Origin: Variovorax atrisoli 110B
Lineage (GTDB): Bacteria; Pseudomonadota; Gammaproteobacteria; Burkholderiales; Burkholderiaceae_C
Assembly: GCF_000382045.1 (NCBI RefSeq)
Contig: NZ_KB907452.1
Location: 436,295-500,294 of the forward strand
Direction: 5' to 3'
Length of the DNA stretch: 64,000 bases
Shown: positions 36,974 through 45,274 of the stretch, piece after piece
Layout of the letters: each line of letters begins with the position of its first letter
How positions within the stretch are numbered: the first letter of the stretch is position 1
Program-made: the position numbers and the translations under genes
The notes under the pieces: generated by a model
Told to the model about the DNA's origin: nothing
The model's database searches: none
Seen by the model: only the letters and a program-made list of their open reading frames with translations

Positions 36974-37004
36974 TTGTTGCATCGCAACAAACAGCCGATA
37001 TACT
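36974..37004 (+). promoter_or_regulatory. candidate promoter with operator-like inverted repeat
   Basis: The -10 element TATACT (36999-37004) lies 16 bases after a weak -35, TTGCAT (36977-36982). TTGTTGC-ATC-GCAACAA (36974-36990) is a perfect 7-base inverted repeat centred on the -35 element. It faces the hairpins and terminator at 37015-37099, giving a complete candidate transcription unit. Confidence 0.55.
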
Positions 37005-37010
37005 TTATTT

Positions 37011-37099
37011 CATTGCGCAAACGTATGCGCGGCAAGTTGTCTCCTCCACCCTTCCAATTGGTGGATTTAGCCCCGAGCTGCAAAGCTCGGGGCTTTTTT
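37011..37099 (+). ncRNA. candidate small regulatory RNA (about 90 nt)
   Basis: No reading frame fits between the OsmC gene start and the porin remnant, but the strand holds promoter-like elements, a hairpin GCGCA-N6-TGCGC (37015-37030), a linker with CTCCTCC (37041-37047), a weak CCACC/GGTGG hairpin (37046-37064) and a strong intrinsic terminator ending in six T residues. This is the layout of an Hfq-type small RNA with an exposed anti-Shine-Dalgarno motif. No known family is recognised by eye, and expression is not shown. Confidence 0.5.
37069..37099 (+). terminator. strong intrinsic terminator
   Basis: AGCCCCGAGCT (37069-37079) pairs with AGCTCGGGGCT (37084-37094) around a 4-base loop, followed by TTTTTT. 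It cannot serve a protein-coding gene, because the nearest upstream gene on this strand is coq7 more than 600 bases away. It would also block read-through into the porin remnant just downstream. Confidence 0.92.
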
Positions 37100-37137
37100 C
37101 TTTCCGGAGACCGCTGCCTACGCGGCGGCGACTCTAG

Positions 37138-38424
37138 TTTCACTGGGCCCAAAGGGCAGTTTCTCGCCTTGAAAGGGCAGTTGCTCTGGCTGCCCTGGCT
37201 GTTGCCGGTGTTGCCTCGGCTCAGTCGTCCGTCACGCTGTTTGGTGTGGTCGACGCGTCGATCAGCGGCTACTCGTCCAGTTCGCGTGACCTGAAGCCCA
37301 CCGTTCTGCCCAACAGCTTCGGCGCTCCCACCTACACGAACCTGGGCAGCGTCAAGGTCAGCCGCAGGGCTATGGCCAACTCGGGCTACAACTCGAGTCG
37401 CCTCGGCTTTCGCGGGACCGAAGACCTGGGTGGCGGCCTCGCAGCCAGCTTTTGGCTCGAAGCCCCCGTAGCCAACGACGACGGTGCAACCGGAGTTGCC
37501 AGTTTCGCGCGTCGTTCGACCGTGAGCCTGTCGGGCGGTTTCGGCGAACTGCGCCTGGGCCGCGACTACACCCCGACCTTCTGGAACGACACCGTCTTCG
37601 ATCCCTTCGGCACCAACGGTGTCGGCAGCAACCTCATCAACACCGCCAACGGCTTCAACGCCGAGACCTATGGCGCCAAGGACACCGGCGGTTTCGGGGG
37701 CAACCAGAACTACGCCCGCGCCAGCAACTCGATCGGCTACTTCCTGCCCCCGAACCTGGGCGGTTTCTACGGCCAGGTCATGTACGCGTTCCATGAGAAC
37801 GACAAGTACAGCAATGGCGGCTTCACGCCTAAGGACAGCAGCACCTCCAAGAGCCGGGCCGGCCGCTACATCGGGGGCCGCTTCGGCTACGCCAACGGCC
37901 CGCTCGACGTGGCGGTTTCGTACGGCAACAGCACGGTCGCCGACCAGTACTACGCAGGCACCACCGACTACGTGAAGACGTTCAACCTGGGCGCCTCGTA
38001 CGACTTCGGTCGCGTGAAGCTGTTCGGCGAAGTGTCGCGCGCCAAGAATTCGCGCGACTACGAAATCACGCCCATCATCGGAGCCCGTCCAGACGTGGAT
38101 CTGAACGGCTACCTGCTCGGCGTGACCGTGCCGGTCGGCCCGGGACTCATCCGTGCAGCCTACTCGAGCGTCAAGTACGACTACAACAAGCCGTTCAATC
38201 CCTACGGCTTGAACACCCCCGATCCAAAGGCGAACAAGCTCGCGCTGGGCTATGTGCACAACCTGTCCAAGCGAACGGCGCTGTATGCAACGATCGCTCG
38301 TGTCAGCGACAAGAACGGCGCAGCACTGACGGTCGGCGGCCCCGGTTTCTACAAGGCCTCCGAGAACGTGTTCAAGCCGAAGACTTCGACGGGCTACGAC
38401 TTCGGCATTCGCCACGCATTCTGA
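37138..38424 (+). pseudogene. porin gene lacking a start codon (5'-broken or silent copy)
   Basis: The open frame encodes an Omp32-like porin from within the signal peptide (VALAALAVAGVASAQSSVTL, coded from 37180) to the terminal IRHAF. In-frame codons run back only to TAG at 37135-37137, with no ATG, GTG or TTG before the mature region. The nearby TTGAAAGGGCAG is out of frame by one base. The other porin (34254-35516) supplies the intact MKKSLV start. The first clean start is GTG 37246, which would drop the signal peptide. A strong terminator lies 39 bases upstream of the open frame. Either the gene is dead, or the sequence has a small error. Confidence 0.75.
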
Positions 38425-38498
38425 TCGTCGAACTTTTCAAGTTCTTTGCCTGACCCCGATGCTGGCTCCCGCCAGTTCGAAGCGGCAAACATGCCTCA

Positions 38499-38526
38499 AG
38501 TCGCCCGGCTCACGCCGGGCGGCTTT
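38499..38526 (+). terminator. intrinsic terminator after the porin copy
   Basis: GCCCGGC-TCAC-GCCGGGC, extended by AAGTC/GGCTT to about 12 base pairs, is followed by TTTTTC. It lies 75 bases after the porin copy stop and points along its strand. Confidence 0.85.
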
Positions 38527-38548
38527 TTCTCGTTTTCCCCGTTCTCTT

Positions 38549-39679
38549 TCAGCTTGTCCGGCTACGCCGGCTCTGCAGCAACCCCACATTCATTTCTCCG
38601 CTCAATACCGAGGCGTAGAAACGCTCGACCATGTTGACGCTCGTGCGCGCGTTGCGCGCCAAGGTCAGCATGTCGATTCCTTGCCCGTACAGAAGCCGCA
38701 ACGTGATGGCAGTATGGCGCAGGCAGTACAAGGTCCTCGACTGGCCCAGCGGCCCCTTCTCGAGCCCAGCTTTTTCGAGAACCCAGTGAAAGAAGAAGTT
38801 GAGCACCGCCAGGGCGTGCTCCCGATTCTTGAGCTGCGGCATGAACACATAGTCTTCCGCGCCGCCGTACCCATGCTCATCCCGGTAGGCGAGCAGGCAT
38901 TCATAGACCCGCACGGCAGGACACAGGCTCACGATCGGCTGGCTGTGCCGCTTGGTCTCCGGAAGGTTCATCCGCAGATAGACGTGCTTGCCACGCACCA
39001 CCTCGATGTGCCTGTGCTTCATGAACTTGATGTCGCTCGGGCGCACGAAGGTGTTCACCATCCAGCGAACCAGCCATGGCAGTTCATGCGGCATCGCAAG
39101 CAGCTCGCGCGCGATCCAGAAGCGCTCGCCCGCGGCAAGCTGATCGAGCACCGGATGCGAATGCCCGCGCAGGCTACGCGCCGTCTTGATGATCGCGCGG
39201 TACTCCGCAACGCTGAAGCTGCCACGCGGCTGGCTGCGCACCTTGACCTTCGGGAATGCAGGCGCGTCGCGAAGCACGCCGATGTGCACGCCGTGCATCA
39301 CCACTTTGCGCAGCAGCACCAGGTACTGGGCAATGGTCGTACTGGTGAAGCCCTGCTCTCCGAGGTGATCGATCAGGCGTTGCGCATCAGCCGTCGCGAA
39401 CGATTGCACGGGCACATCGCCCAGCAACGGAACGATGTGCGCACGCAATCTGTTGCCCATCACCTGCCACGTAGCACGTCCGATTTCTTTTCGCTGAACG
39501 CGCGCGGCCTCCGCCTGCATCAGCCTCTTCGAAAGATCACTGACAGAAATTGATAACAGATTTTGCTCATTTGTAATTTGATCGGCGGCCGTATGGATCG
39601 CGGGATAGGTGCGTCCAAAAAATCCCGAATCATTTGCAGCTGGCGCCTTGTGGAAGAGGTTTATGACATTTGTGTCCAT
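38549..39679 (-). CDS. tyrosine recombinase/integrase family protein
   Basis: A 376-residue tyrosine recombinase. The catalytic Arg213 (FVRPSDIKF), Lys243 (ETKRHSQPI), Arg321-His322 (YCLRHTA) and the nucleophile Tyr355 (VERFYA) are present. The first histidine of the usual HxLRH box is replaced by Tyr318. ATG 39679 is chosen; TTG 39697 with AGAGG upstream is an alternative. No tRNA, att duplication or other phage gene is visible nearby, so it is a stand-alone recombinase or a relic of a lost element. It is divergent from ilvA. Confidence 0.85.
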   Translation of the reverse strand: MDTNVINLFHKAPAANDSGFFGRTYPAIHTAADQITNEQNLLSISVSDLSKRLMQAEAARVQRKEIGRATWQVMGNRLRAHIVPLLGDVPVQSFATADAQRLIDHLGEQGFTSTTIAQYLVLLRKVVMHGVHIGVLRDAPAFPKVKVRSQPRGSFSVAEYRAIIKTARSLRGHSHPVLDQLAAGERFWIARELLAMPHELPWLVRWMVNTFVRPSDIKFMKHRHIEVVRGKHVYLRMNLPETKRHSQPIVSLCPAVRVYECLLAYRDEHGYGGAEDYVFMPQLKNREHALAVLNFFFHWVLEKAGLEKGPLGQSRTLYCLRHTAITLRLLYGQGIDMLTLARNARTSVNMVERFYASVLSGEMNVGLLQSRRSRTS

Positions 39680-39729
39680 GCCATATCTCGCATGCAATCT
39701 CGATGCCTCTTATCATCGGCAGTTAGCAA

Positions 39730-41346
39730 ATGAAAACTCCCTTGGAAAAAATCGTGCAAGACGCACCTCTTAAAACAAAGCTGACGCCCGCCGACTATCT
39801 CAGAAAAATTCTCAACGCCCGGGTCTACGACGTTGCTGTCGAGTCCGCGCTCGAGAAGGCGCGCGCGCTCAGCGAACGACTCGGCAACACCGTTCTATTG
39901 AAGCGCGAAGACCAGCAGCCTGTTTTCAGCTTCAAGCTTCGCGGCGCCTATAACAAGATGGCGCATCTGAGTGCCGAGCAATTGGCGAGCGGCGTGATTT
40001 GCGCCTCGGCCGGCAATCATGCGCAAGGCGTCGCATTGGGCGCCCGCAAGCTCGGCACTCGCGCGGTGATCGTGATGCCGGTGACCACACCCAAACTCAA
40101 AATCGATGCAGTGCGCGGTTTCGGCGGGGAAATCGTTCTGCATGGCGACAGCTATTCCGATGCTTATCTGCACGCACTCGAATTGCAGACAAAGCAGAAC
40201 CTGACCTTCGTCCATCCCTTCGATGATCCCGACGTCATTGCCGGCCAGGGCACCATCGCCATGGAGATCCTTCGCCAGCATCAAGGCCCGCTCGATGCGG
40301 TGTTCGTCGCGATCGGCGGCGGCGGCCTGATCTCCGGCGTGGCCAACTACATCAAGGCGGTGCGCCCCGAGATCAAGGTGATCGGCGTGCAAATGAACGA
40401 CTCCGACGCGATGATGCAATCGGTCGCTGCGCATCAGCGCGTGAACCTTCCCGATGTCGGCCTGTTCTCGGACGGCACGGCCGTCAAGCTCGTCGGGGAA
40501 GAAACCTTCCGCATCGCCAGCGAACTGGTGGACGAATACATCGCCGTCGACACCGACGCCGTCTGCGCCGCCATCAAGGACATCTTCGTGGACACGCGCA
40601 GCATCGTCGAGCCGGCGGGTGCGCTGGCGGTCGCGGCCATCAAGGAATACGTCGCACAGCATGGCAGACACGGCGAGACCTACGCCGCGATCCTGTGCGG
40701 TGCGAACATGAATTTCGATCGGCTGCGGTTCGTCGCCGAACGCGCGGAGGTCGGCGAGGAGCGCGAGGCCCTGTTCGCCGTCACCATGCCCGAGGAGCGC
40801 GGCAGCTTCCGCCGCTTCTGCGAACTGATCGGCGAGATGCCGGCCAGCGAGTCGGAAGCGCCGGGCACCGGCGGCGGTGCGCTGCGCAACGTGACCGAAT
40901 TCAATTACCGCATCAGCGATGCGGCCAAGGCGCATGTGTTCGTCGGCCTCACGACCTCGACGCGCGGCGAGTCGGCGCTCATCGCGCGGACCTTTGCGGC
41001 GCACGGCTTCGATGCGCTCGACCTCACGCACGACGAACTTGCCAAGGAGCATCTGCGGCACCTGGTTGGCGGGCGTACCGGGCTCGCGCACGACGAGCGC
41101 CTGCTGCGCTTCGTGTTCCCCGAACGGCCGGGGGCGCTGCTCAAGTTCCTGAGCCTGATGCAGCCGAGCTGGAACATCAGCCTGTTCCACTACCGCAATC
41201 AGGGCGCGGACTACGGCCGCATCCTCGTCGGCCTGCAGGTGCCGGCCGGCGAGTCCGCAGAATTCGACGCGTTCCTCAAGACGCTGGGCTATCCCTACGT
41301 CGAGGAGACCGCCAACCCGGCATACCGGCTTTTCCTCCAGGCCTGA
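39730..41346 (+). CDS. ilvA: threonine dehydratase, biosynthetic
   Basis: A 538-residue PLP enzyme converting L-threonine to 2-oxobutanoate, the first step to isoleucine. The PLP lysine is Lys69 in FSFKLRGAYNKM. SAGNHAQGVALGARKLG and IGGGGLISGVANYIK (phosphate loop) follow. The C-terminal regulatory part (from about residue 340) has two ACT-like modules (AERAEVGEEREALFAVTMPEE, LLRFVFPERPGALLKFL), expected to bind isoleucine. Length is close to the usual 514 or so. It is a single gene with a terminator-like hairpin after it. Confidence 0.96.
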   Translation: MKTPLEKIVQDAPLKTKLTPADYLRKILNARVYDVAVESALEKARALSERLGNTVLLKREDQQPVFSFKLRGAYNKMAHLSAEQLASGVICASAGNHAQGVALGARKLGTRAVIVMPVTTPKLKIDAVRGFGGEIVLHGDSYSDAYLHALELQTKQNLTFVHPFDDPDVIAGQGTIAMEILRQHQGPLDAVFVAIGGGGLISGVANYIKAVRPEIKVIGVQMNDSDAMMQSVAAHQRVNLPDVGLFSDGTAVKLVGEETFRIASELVDEYIAVDTDAVCAAIKDIFVDTRSIVEPAGALAVAAIKEYVAQHGRHGETYAAILCGANMNFDRLRFVAERAEVGEEREALFAVTMPEERGSFRRFCELIGEMPASESEAPGTGGGALRNVTEFNYRISDAAKAHVFVGLTTSTRGESALIARTFAAHGFDALDLTHDELAKEHLRHLVGGRTGLAHDERLLRFVFPERPGALLKFLSLMQPSWNISLFHYRNQGADYGRILVGLQVPAGESAEFDAFLKTLGYPYVEETANPAYRLFLQA

Positions 41347-41376
41347 AAAAGCAGAAGCCGGCGCGCGGCCGGCTTC
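41346..41376. terminator. hairpin between convergent ilvA and gspC
   Basis: GAAGCCGGC (41354-41362) pairs with GCCGGCTTC (41368-41376). A-rich sequence on the left (AAAAAGCA) gives a T-run for minus-strand transcripts of gspC. On the plus strand the trailing T-run is weak (GCTTCTTG). Confidence 0.7.
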
Positions 41377-41406
41377 GCTTCTTGCTCCTGGATACTGGCT
41401 GGGCGA

Positions 41407-42054
41407 CTACTGCGCAACCGCCTGCTGTTGCAGGGGCGGCGCCCCCATCGAAGCCGGCTGTTGCAGCAACGCGCCACCGGGCTGAAGCGGCGGAGGCTGG
41501 ATCTGCTGTTGCGGCGTCTGTGGCGGAACGGTCACTGCCGGCATCGTCGCGGGCGGCACGGCCACCACGGGCGCAGTTGCCAGCGCAGGGCTGGAAACGC
41601 TGATCGGCGCCCGCACCGGCAGCTGCAACGTGAAGGCCGCGGGTCCATCGGCCTGCATGCCGATCGTGGCCGAGCGCAGGCCCACCGACTGCAGCACATA
41701 GCTCTCACCGACCGTCGAGCCGACGCGGAAAGGGCGCGGCGGCTTGCCGTCGATAGAGATCAGCGCCGCGCCGCGCTTGGAAGGATCGGCCACCACGCCG
41801 GCCAGCGCGAACCGGCTGGCGGCTTCCGGCGCCACAGGCGCCGTGCGCGACTCGGGCAGCACGCCCAGCAGGCGTGCCACCGAATCGGAATCGGCCGCCA
41901 CGGAAGGCCGCGGCATGGTCGCGGCGGCCGCGACGGCATCTGCCGGGGCCGCCAGCCGGAGCGCCCAGAACACCGCAGCGCCGGCCGCCAACGCCCAAAG
42001 CCCCGTCGTGGCAAGTGGGGCATGCCAGCGGGCGGCGGAGTAAGGACTTGTCAT
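41407..42054 (-). CDS. gspC: type II secretion protein GspC-like
   Basis: A 215-residue inner-membrane clamp protein of the type II secretion system. It has one N-terminal membrane span (ATTGLWALAAGAAVFWALRLA, about residues 15-35) and a homology-region domain (RFALAGVVADPSKRGAALISIDGKP, residues about 80-125) that contacts the secretin. The C-terminus is Pro/Gln-rich (PPQTPQQQIQPPPLQPGG) and lacks a PDZ domain. It is divergent from gspG, 50 bases away, rather than leading the operon as in most species. Confidence 0.88.
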   Translation of the reverse strand: MTSPYSAARWHAPLATTGLWALAAGAAVFWALRLAAPADAVAAAATMPRPSVAADSDSVARLLGVLPESRTAPVAPEAASRFALAGVVADPSKRGAALISIDGKPPRPFRVGSTVGESYVLQSVGLRSATIGMQADGPAAFTLQLPVRAPISVSSPALATAPVVAVPPATMPAVTVPPQTPQQQIQPPPLQPGGALLQQPASMGAPPLQQQAVAQ

Positions 42055-42104
42055 GGCCGCGGATTATCATGCAGCGCGCCTTCCGAATCATGTCTGCCCA
42101 AGCT

Positions 42105-42545
42105 ATGAACAAATTCCTTCGTGCCGCTACCCGTACCGTCCAACGCGGCTTCACGCTGATCGAGCTGATGGTCGTGCTGGTCATCATCGGCGTGCTGGCG
42201 GCACTCATCGTCCCGAACGTGATCGAGCGCGCCGACGACGCCCGCGTGACGGCTGCCCGGACCGACATCAACAACCTGATGCAGGCGCTCAAGCTCTACC
42301 GCCTGGACAACCAGCGCTACCCGACTGCCGAGCAGGGCCTGCAGGCGCTGCTCACCCGCCCGACCACCGGCCCGGCCGCTCCCAACTGGAAGCCCTACGT
42401 CGAGAAGCTGCCCAATGATCCCTGGGGCCATCCCTACCAGTACCTGAACCCTGGCATCAAGGGCGAGATCGACGTGCTCTCGTTCGGCGCCGACGGCCAG
42501 AGCGGCGGCGAGGGCAAGAATGCCGACATCGGCAGCTGGCAGTAG
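42105..42545 (+). CDS. gspG: type II secretion major pseudopilin GspG
   Basis: A 146-residue pseudopilin with the prepilin peptidase site RGFTLIELMV (cut after Gly, Glu at +5). DDARVTAARTDINNLMQALKLYRLDNQRYPTAEQGL is a family signature (in parts), and the C-terminal GADGQSGG with Asp/Glu is a likely calcium site. Starts at 42069, 42090 and 42105 are in frame; the last gives the usual short leader. It is the first gene of the main gsp operon. Confidence 0.95.
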   Translation: MNKFLRAATRTVQRGFTLIELMVVLVIIGVLAALIVPNVIERADDARVTAARTDINNLMQALKLYRLDNQRYPTAEQGLQALLTRPTTGPAAPNWKPYVEKLPNDPWGHPYQYLNPGIKGEIDVLSFGADGQSGGEGKNADIGSWQ

Positions 42546-43038
42546 CAGCGGCGGCACGGGCGCACTGCCCCGCAACCCGCACCGACGCACCAGCATCCAC
42601 CGATCCCGCGGCTTCACGCTGCTGGAGCTGATCGTGGTGATCGCCATCATCGCGATCGCCACTGCCGCCGTGAGCTTCGCCATCCGCGACACCAACGCCG
42701 CCAACCTCGACCGCGAGGCCGATCGCCTGGCCGCCCTGCTCGAATCGGCCCGCGCCCAGTCGCGCGCCAGCGGCATCGTGGTGCGGTGGCGGCCGGTCGA
42801 GGGCAGCTTCAGGTTCGACGGGCTCCTGCCTGGCTCGCTGCCCGACGGCTGGGCCGCCGAGGGCATCACCGCCCAGATCTCGCTCGCCAACGGCACACAA
42901 CTTCCCGCGCTGCAGCTCGGGCCCGACCCGATCATCGCAGCCCAGCAGGTCATGCTTTATTCCGCCGGTCCGCCCGCGCGCGCGTTGCGCATCTCGACCG
43001 ACGGGGTGCGCCCCTTCACCGTGTCGGCGGTTCAATGA
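42520..43038 (+). CDS. gspH: type II secretion minor pseudopilin GspH
   Basis: A 172-residue pseudopilin with RGFTLLELIVVIAII (prepilin site, then hydrophobic helix). The N-terminal leader is long (about 30 residues) because ATG 42520 overlaps gspG by 26 bases; a shorter start is possible. It belongs to the tip complex with GspI, J and K. Its stop overlaps the gspI start (ATGA). Confidence 0.9.
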   Translation: MPTSAAGSSSGGTGALPRNPHRRTSIHRSRGFTLLELIVVIAIIAIATAAVSFAIRDTNAANLDREADRLAALLESARAQSRASGIVVRWRPVEGSFRFDGLLPGSLPDGWAAEGITAQISLANGTQLPALQLGPDPIIAAQQVMLYSAGPPARALRISTDGVRPFTVSAVQ

Positions 43039-43427
43039 AAGCGCGACGCGCTCCAACTTTGCACGCCGACTCCCGCATCGGCGGCTTCACGCTGATCGAG
43101 GTGCTGATCGCACTCGGCATCGTCGCGATCGCACTGGCCGCGGGCTCTCAGGCGACCATGTCGCTCACGCGCAATGCGCAGCGCCAGTCCGACCTGGTGC
43201 TGGCCGACCTGTGCGCCGAGAACGAACTCGCCAAGGCCCGACTGTCGCGCCAGATGCCGGCGGTGGGAGATTCGGGCTCGATCTGCCTTCAGGCCGGCGT
43301 CTCCTTCAACGTGACCACCTCGACCATCCCGACGCTGAACCCGAATTTCCGGCGTGTCGACGTGCAGGTGCGCGACCAGGCCGATTCGCCCATCCTGCGC
43401 ATCTCCACCGTGGTGGGGAGGTACTGA
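43035..43427 (+). CDS. gspI: type II secretion minor pseudopilin GspI
   Basis: A 130-residue minor pseudopilin with a GGFTLIEVLIALGIVAIALAA leader and helix, then an AENELAKARL region typical of GspI. It overlaps gspH by 4 bases and precedes gspJ by 3 bases. With GspJ and GspK it forms the quasi-helical tip of the pseudopilus. Confidence 0.93.
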   Translation: MKARRAPTLHADSRIGGFTLIEVLIALGIVAIALAAGSQATMSLTRNAQRQSDLVLADLCAENELAKARLSRQMPAVGDSGSICLQAGVSFNVTTSTIPTLNPNFRRVDVQVRDQADSPILRISTVVGRY

Positions 43428-43430
43428 ACG

Positions 43431-44126
43431 ATGCGGCAACGCCACGGTGCCCGCGTCCTGCACGGCTTCACGCTGATCGAGCTGCTCGTGGCGATCGCGG
43501 TGATGGCGCTGCTCTCGCTCGTGAGCTGGCGCGGCCTCGACAGCATGTCGCGCGCCACCTCGCAGAACCAGCAGCGCGCCGATGCCGTGCTCACGCTGCA
43601 GGCCACGCTGGCGCAATGGGGCGCCGACCTCGACGCCGTGACCACGCTCGCGCAGACCCGACCCATCGACTGGGACGGCCGGGTGCTGCGGCTCACGCGC
43701 CGCGGCAGCGATGACACCGCGCCCGCGGTGCAGGTGGTGGCCTGGACACTCAAGTCGGGCCCCGATGGCGTGCGCTGGCGGCGCTGGCAATCGCTGCCCT
43801 TCACCACGCGCGGCGAATGGCAGCAGGCCTGGAACCTCGCGGCCGCCTGGGCGCAGGACGGCGGCGCCGGCTCGAACGGCGGCTTCAGCGACGTCGCGCT
43901 GGTGCCGGCCAACAGCTGGCAGATCTTCTTCTTCCGCGACAACAGCTGGGTGCCGGCCAGCCAGCTGCCGGTTACCCAGCCCAACCCCAACAACCCCTCG
44001 GGCCCGGTCGTCGCCATGCCCGACGGTGTGCGCCTCGTCATCACGCTGCCGCCGGGCGAGGGCCTCTCGGGCACGCTGACGCGCGACTGGGTCAAGCCGA
44101 CCGTCGGAGCGCCGAGAACCTCATGA
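43431..44126 (+). CDS. gspJ: type II secretion minor pseudopilin GspJ
   Basis: A 231-residue protein with HGFTLIELLVAIAVMALLSL at the N-terminus, then SWRGLDSMSRATSQNQQ and a globular domain with WRRWQSLPF. It is in the usual order between gspI and gspK, and its stop overlaps gspK (ATGA). Confidence 0.93.
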   Translation: MRQRHGARVLHGFTLIELLVAIAVMALLSLVSWRGLDSMSRATSQNQQRADAVLTLQATLAQWGADLDAVTTLAQTRPIDWDGRVLRLTRRGSDDTAPAVQVVAWTLKSGPDGVRWRRWQSLPFTTRGEWQQAWNLAAAWAQDGGAGSNGGFSDVALVPANSWQIFFFRDNSWVPASQLPVTQPNPNNPSGPVVAMPDGVRLVITLPPGEGLSGTLTRDWVKPTVGAPRTS

Positions 44127-45148
44127 CGCCGACGCCCGAAACAAGCGCAGCCCAGAGCGCACGACGCAGCCAGCGCGGCGCCGCACTGCTCGCCGCGATG
44201 CTGACGGTGATGCTCGTGGCCACCTTCGCTGCCGCCGCGCTCTGGCAGCAGTGGCGTTCGGCCGAGGTCGAAGGCGCCGAGCGCGCGCGCGTGCAGGCGG
44301 CCTGGGTGCTGATCGGGGCGCTCGACTGGTCCCGCCTCATCCTCGGGGAAGACGGCCGTGCCGGCGGCCCCGACCACCTGGGTGAGCCCTGGGCCGTTCC
44401 GCTGGAGGAGGCGCGGCTCACCAGCTTCCTTTCGGCCGAGAAGAATGTGGCGAGCGACAACCTCGAAGGGCTGCCCGACGCCTTTCTCTCGGGCCGCATC
44501 GTCGATGCGCAGTCCAAGCTCAACGTGCTCTCGCTGGTCGACAACGGCAAGCCGTCCCCCGCGGGCGTCGCCACCTTCACGCGCCTGTTCAACATGCTCG
44601 GCCTGCCCGCGTCGGAGCTCAGCCTGATGACCACGGGCCTCGCTGCAGCGCTTGCGACCGGCACCTCGACCGACGGCAGCACCAACAACACCAGCGGTGC
44701 AGATTCCGGTGCCGCGCCACTGATGCCGCAACAGGTCTCGCAACTCGTGTGGCTCGGCCTCTCCGCATCGACGGCCGCGGCGCTCGAGCCCTACGTGACG
44801 ATCCTGCCGGTGAAGACCACGCTCAACCTCAACACGGCCAGCGCGGAGGCGATCAGCGCCAGCATGGAGTCGCTCAACATCGCCAGCGCGCGCCAGCTGG
44901 TGGAGCGCCGCTCGCGCGCCTTCTTCAAGGACATCGCCGCCGCCAACGCCGCCCTGCCCAGCGGCACCGCGCCCTTCAACGCCGCCCAGCACGGCGTGGG
45001 CACCCAGTTCTTCGAGGTCTACGGCAAGCTGCGGCTCGATCGCACCTACGTGGAGGAACGCTCGTTGCTACAGCGAAGCGGTGTCACTGTGACGACGATC
45101 TGGCGCACGCGCGGCGCCGGCGCAACGGTCACTCCGGTCAAACCCTGA
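44123..45148 (+). CDS. gspK: type II secretion minor pseudopilin GspK
   Basis: A 341-residue GspK. The prepilin-type leader QRGAALLAAMLTVMLVATFAA has Gly-Ala in place of Gly-Phe and lacks Glu at +5, which is typical of GspK. The core SGRIVDAQSKLNVLSL and KTTLNLNTASAEAISA match the helix-hairpin-helix-like domain of the family. ATG 44123 overlaps the gspJ stop. The pilus-tip role follows from the family. Confidence 0.93.
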   Translation: MTPTPETSAAQSARRSQRGAALLAAMLTVMLVATFAAAALWQQWRSAEVEGAERARVQAAWVLIGALDWSRLILGEDGRAGGPDHLGEPWAVPLEEARLTSFLSAEKNVASDNLEGLPDAFLSGRIVDAQSKLNVLSLVDNGKPSPAGVATFTRLFNMLGLPASELSLMTTGLAAALATGTSTDGSTNNTSGADSGAAPLMPQQVSQLVWLGLSASTAAALEPYVTILPVKTTLNLNTASAEAISASMESLNIASARQLVERRSRAFFKDIAAANAALPSGTAPFNAAQHGVGTQFFEVYGKLRLDRTYVEERSLLQRSGVTVTTIWRTRGAGATVTPVKP

Positions 45149-45274
45149 TTTTGATGCACCATTTGTAGCCAAAAAGCCTTCCAGCGCGCGTCACATCTGC
45201 GTGATACGCTATGAAAAACAGAGCGCCGCCTTGTCGGACGCGCACCTACAATCACCGGCTTTTCCAAGATCCAC

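Noticed and set aside
37041..37047. Specific pairing of the candidate small RNA with the first porin leader
   Set aside because: Only five consecutive pairs with GGAGG were found, which any Shine-Dalgarno would give.
36944..37070. Short plus-strand frames covering the region between osmC and the porin copy
   Set aside because: They have no ribosome binding site or family resemblance and cross the terminator.
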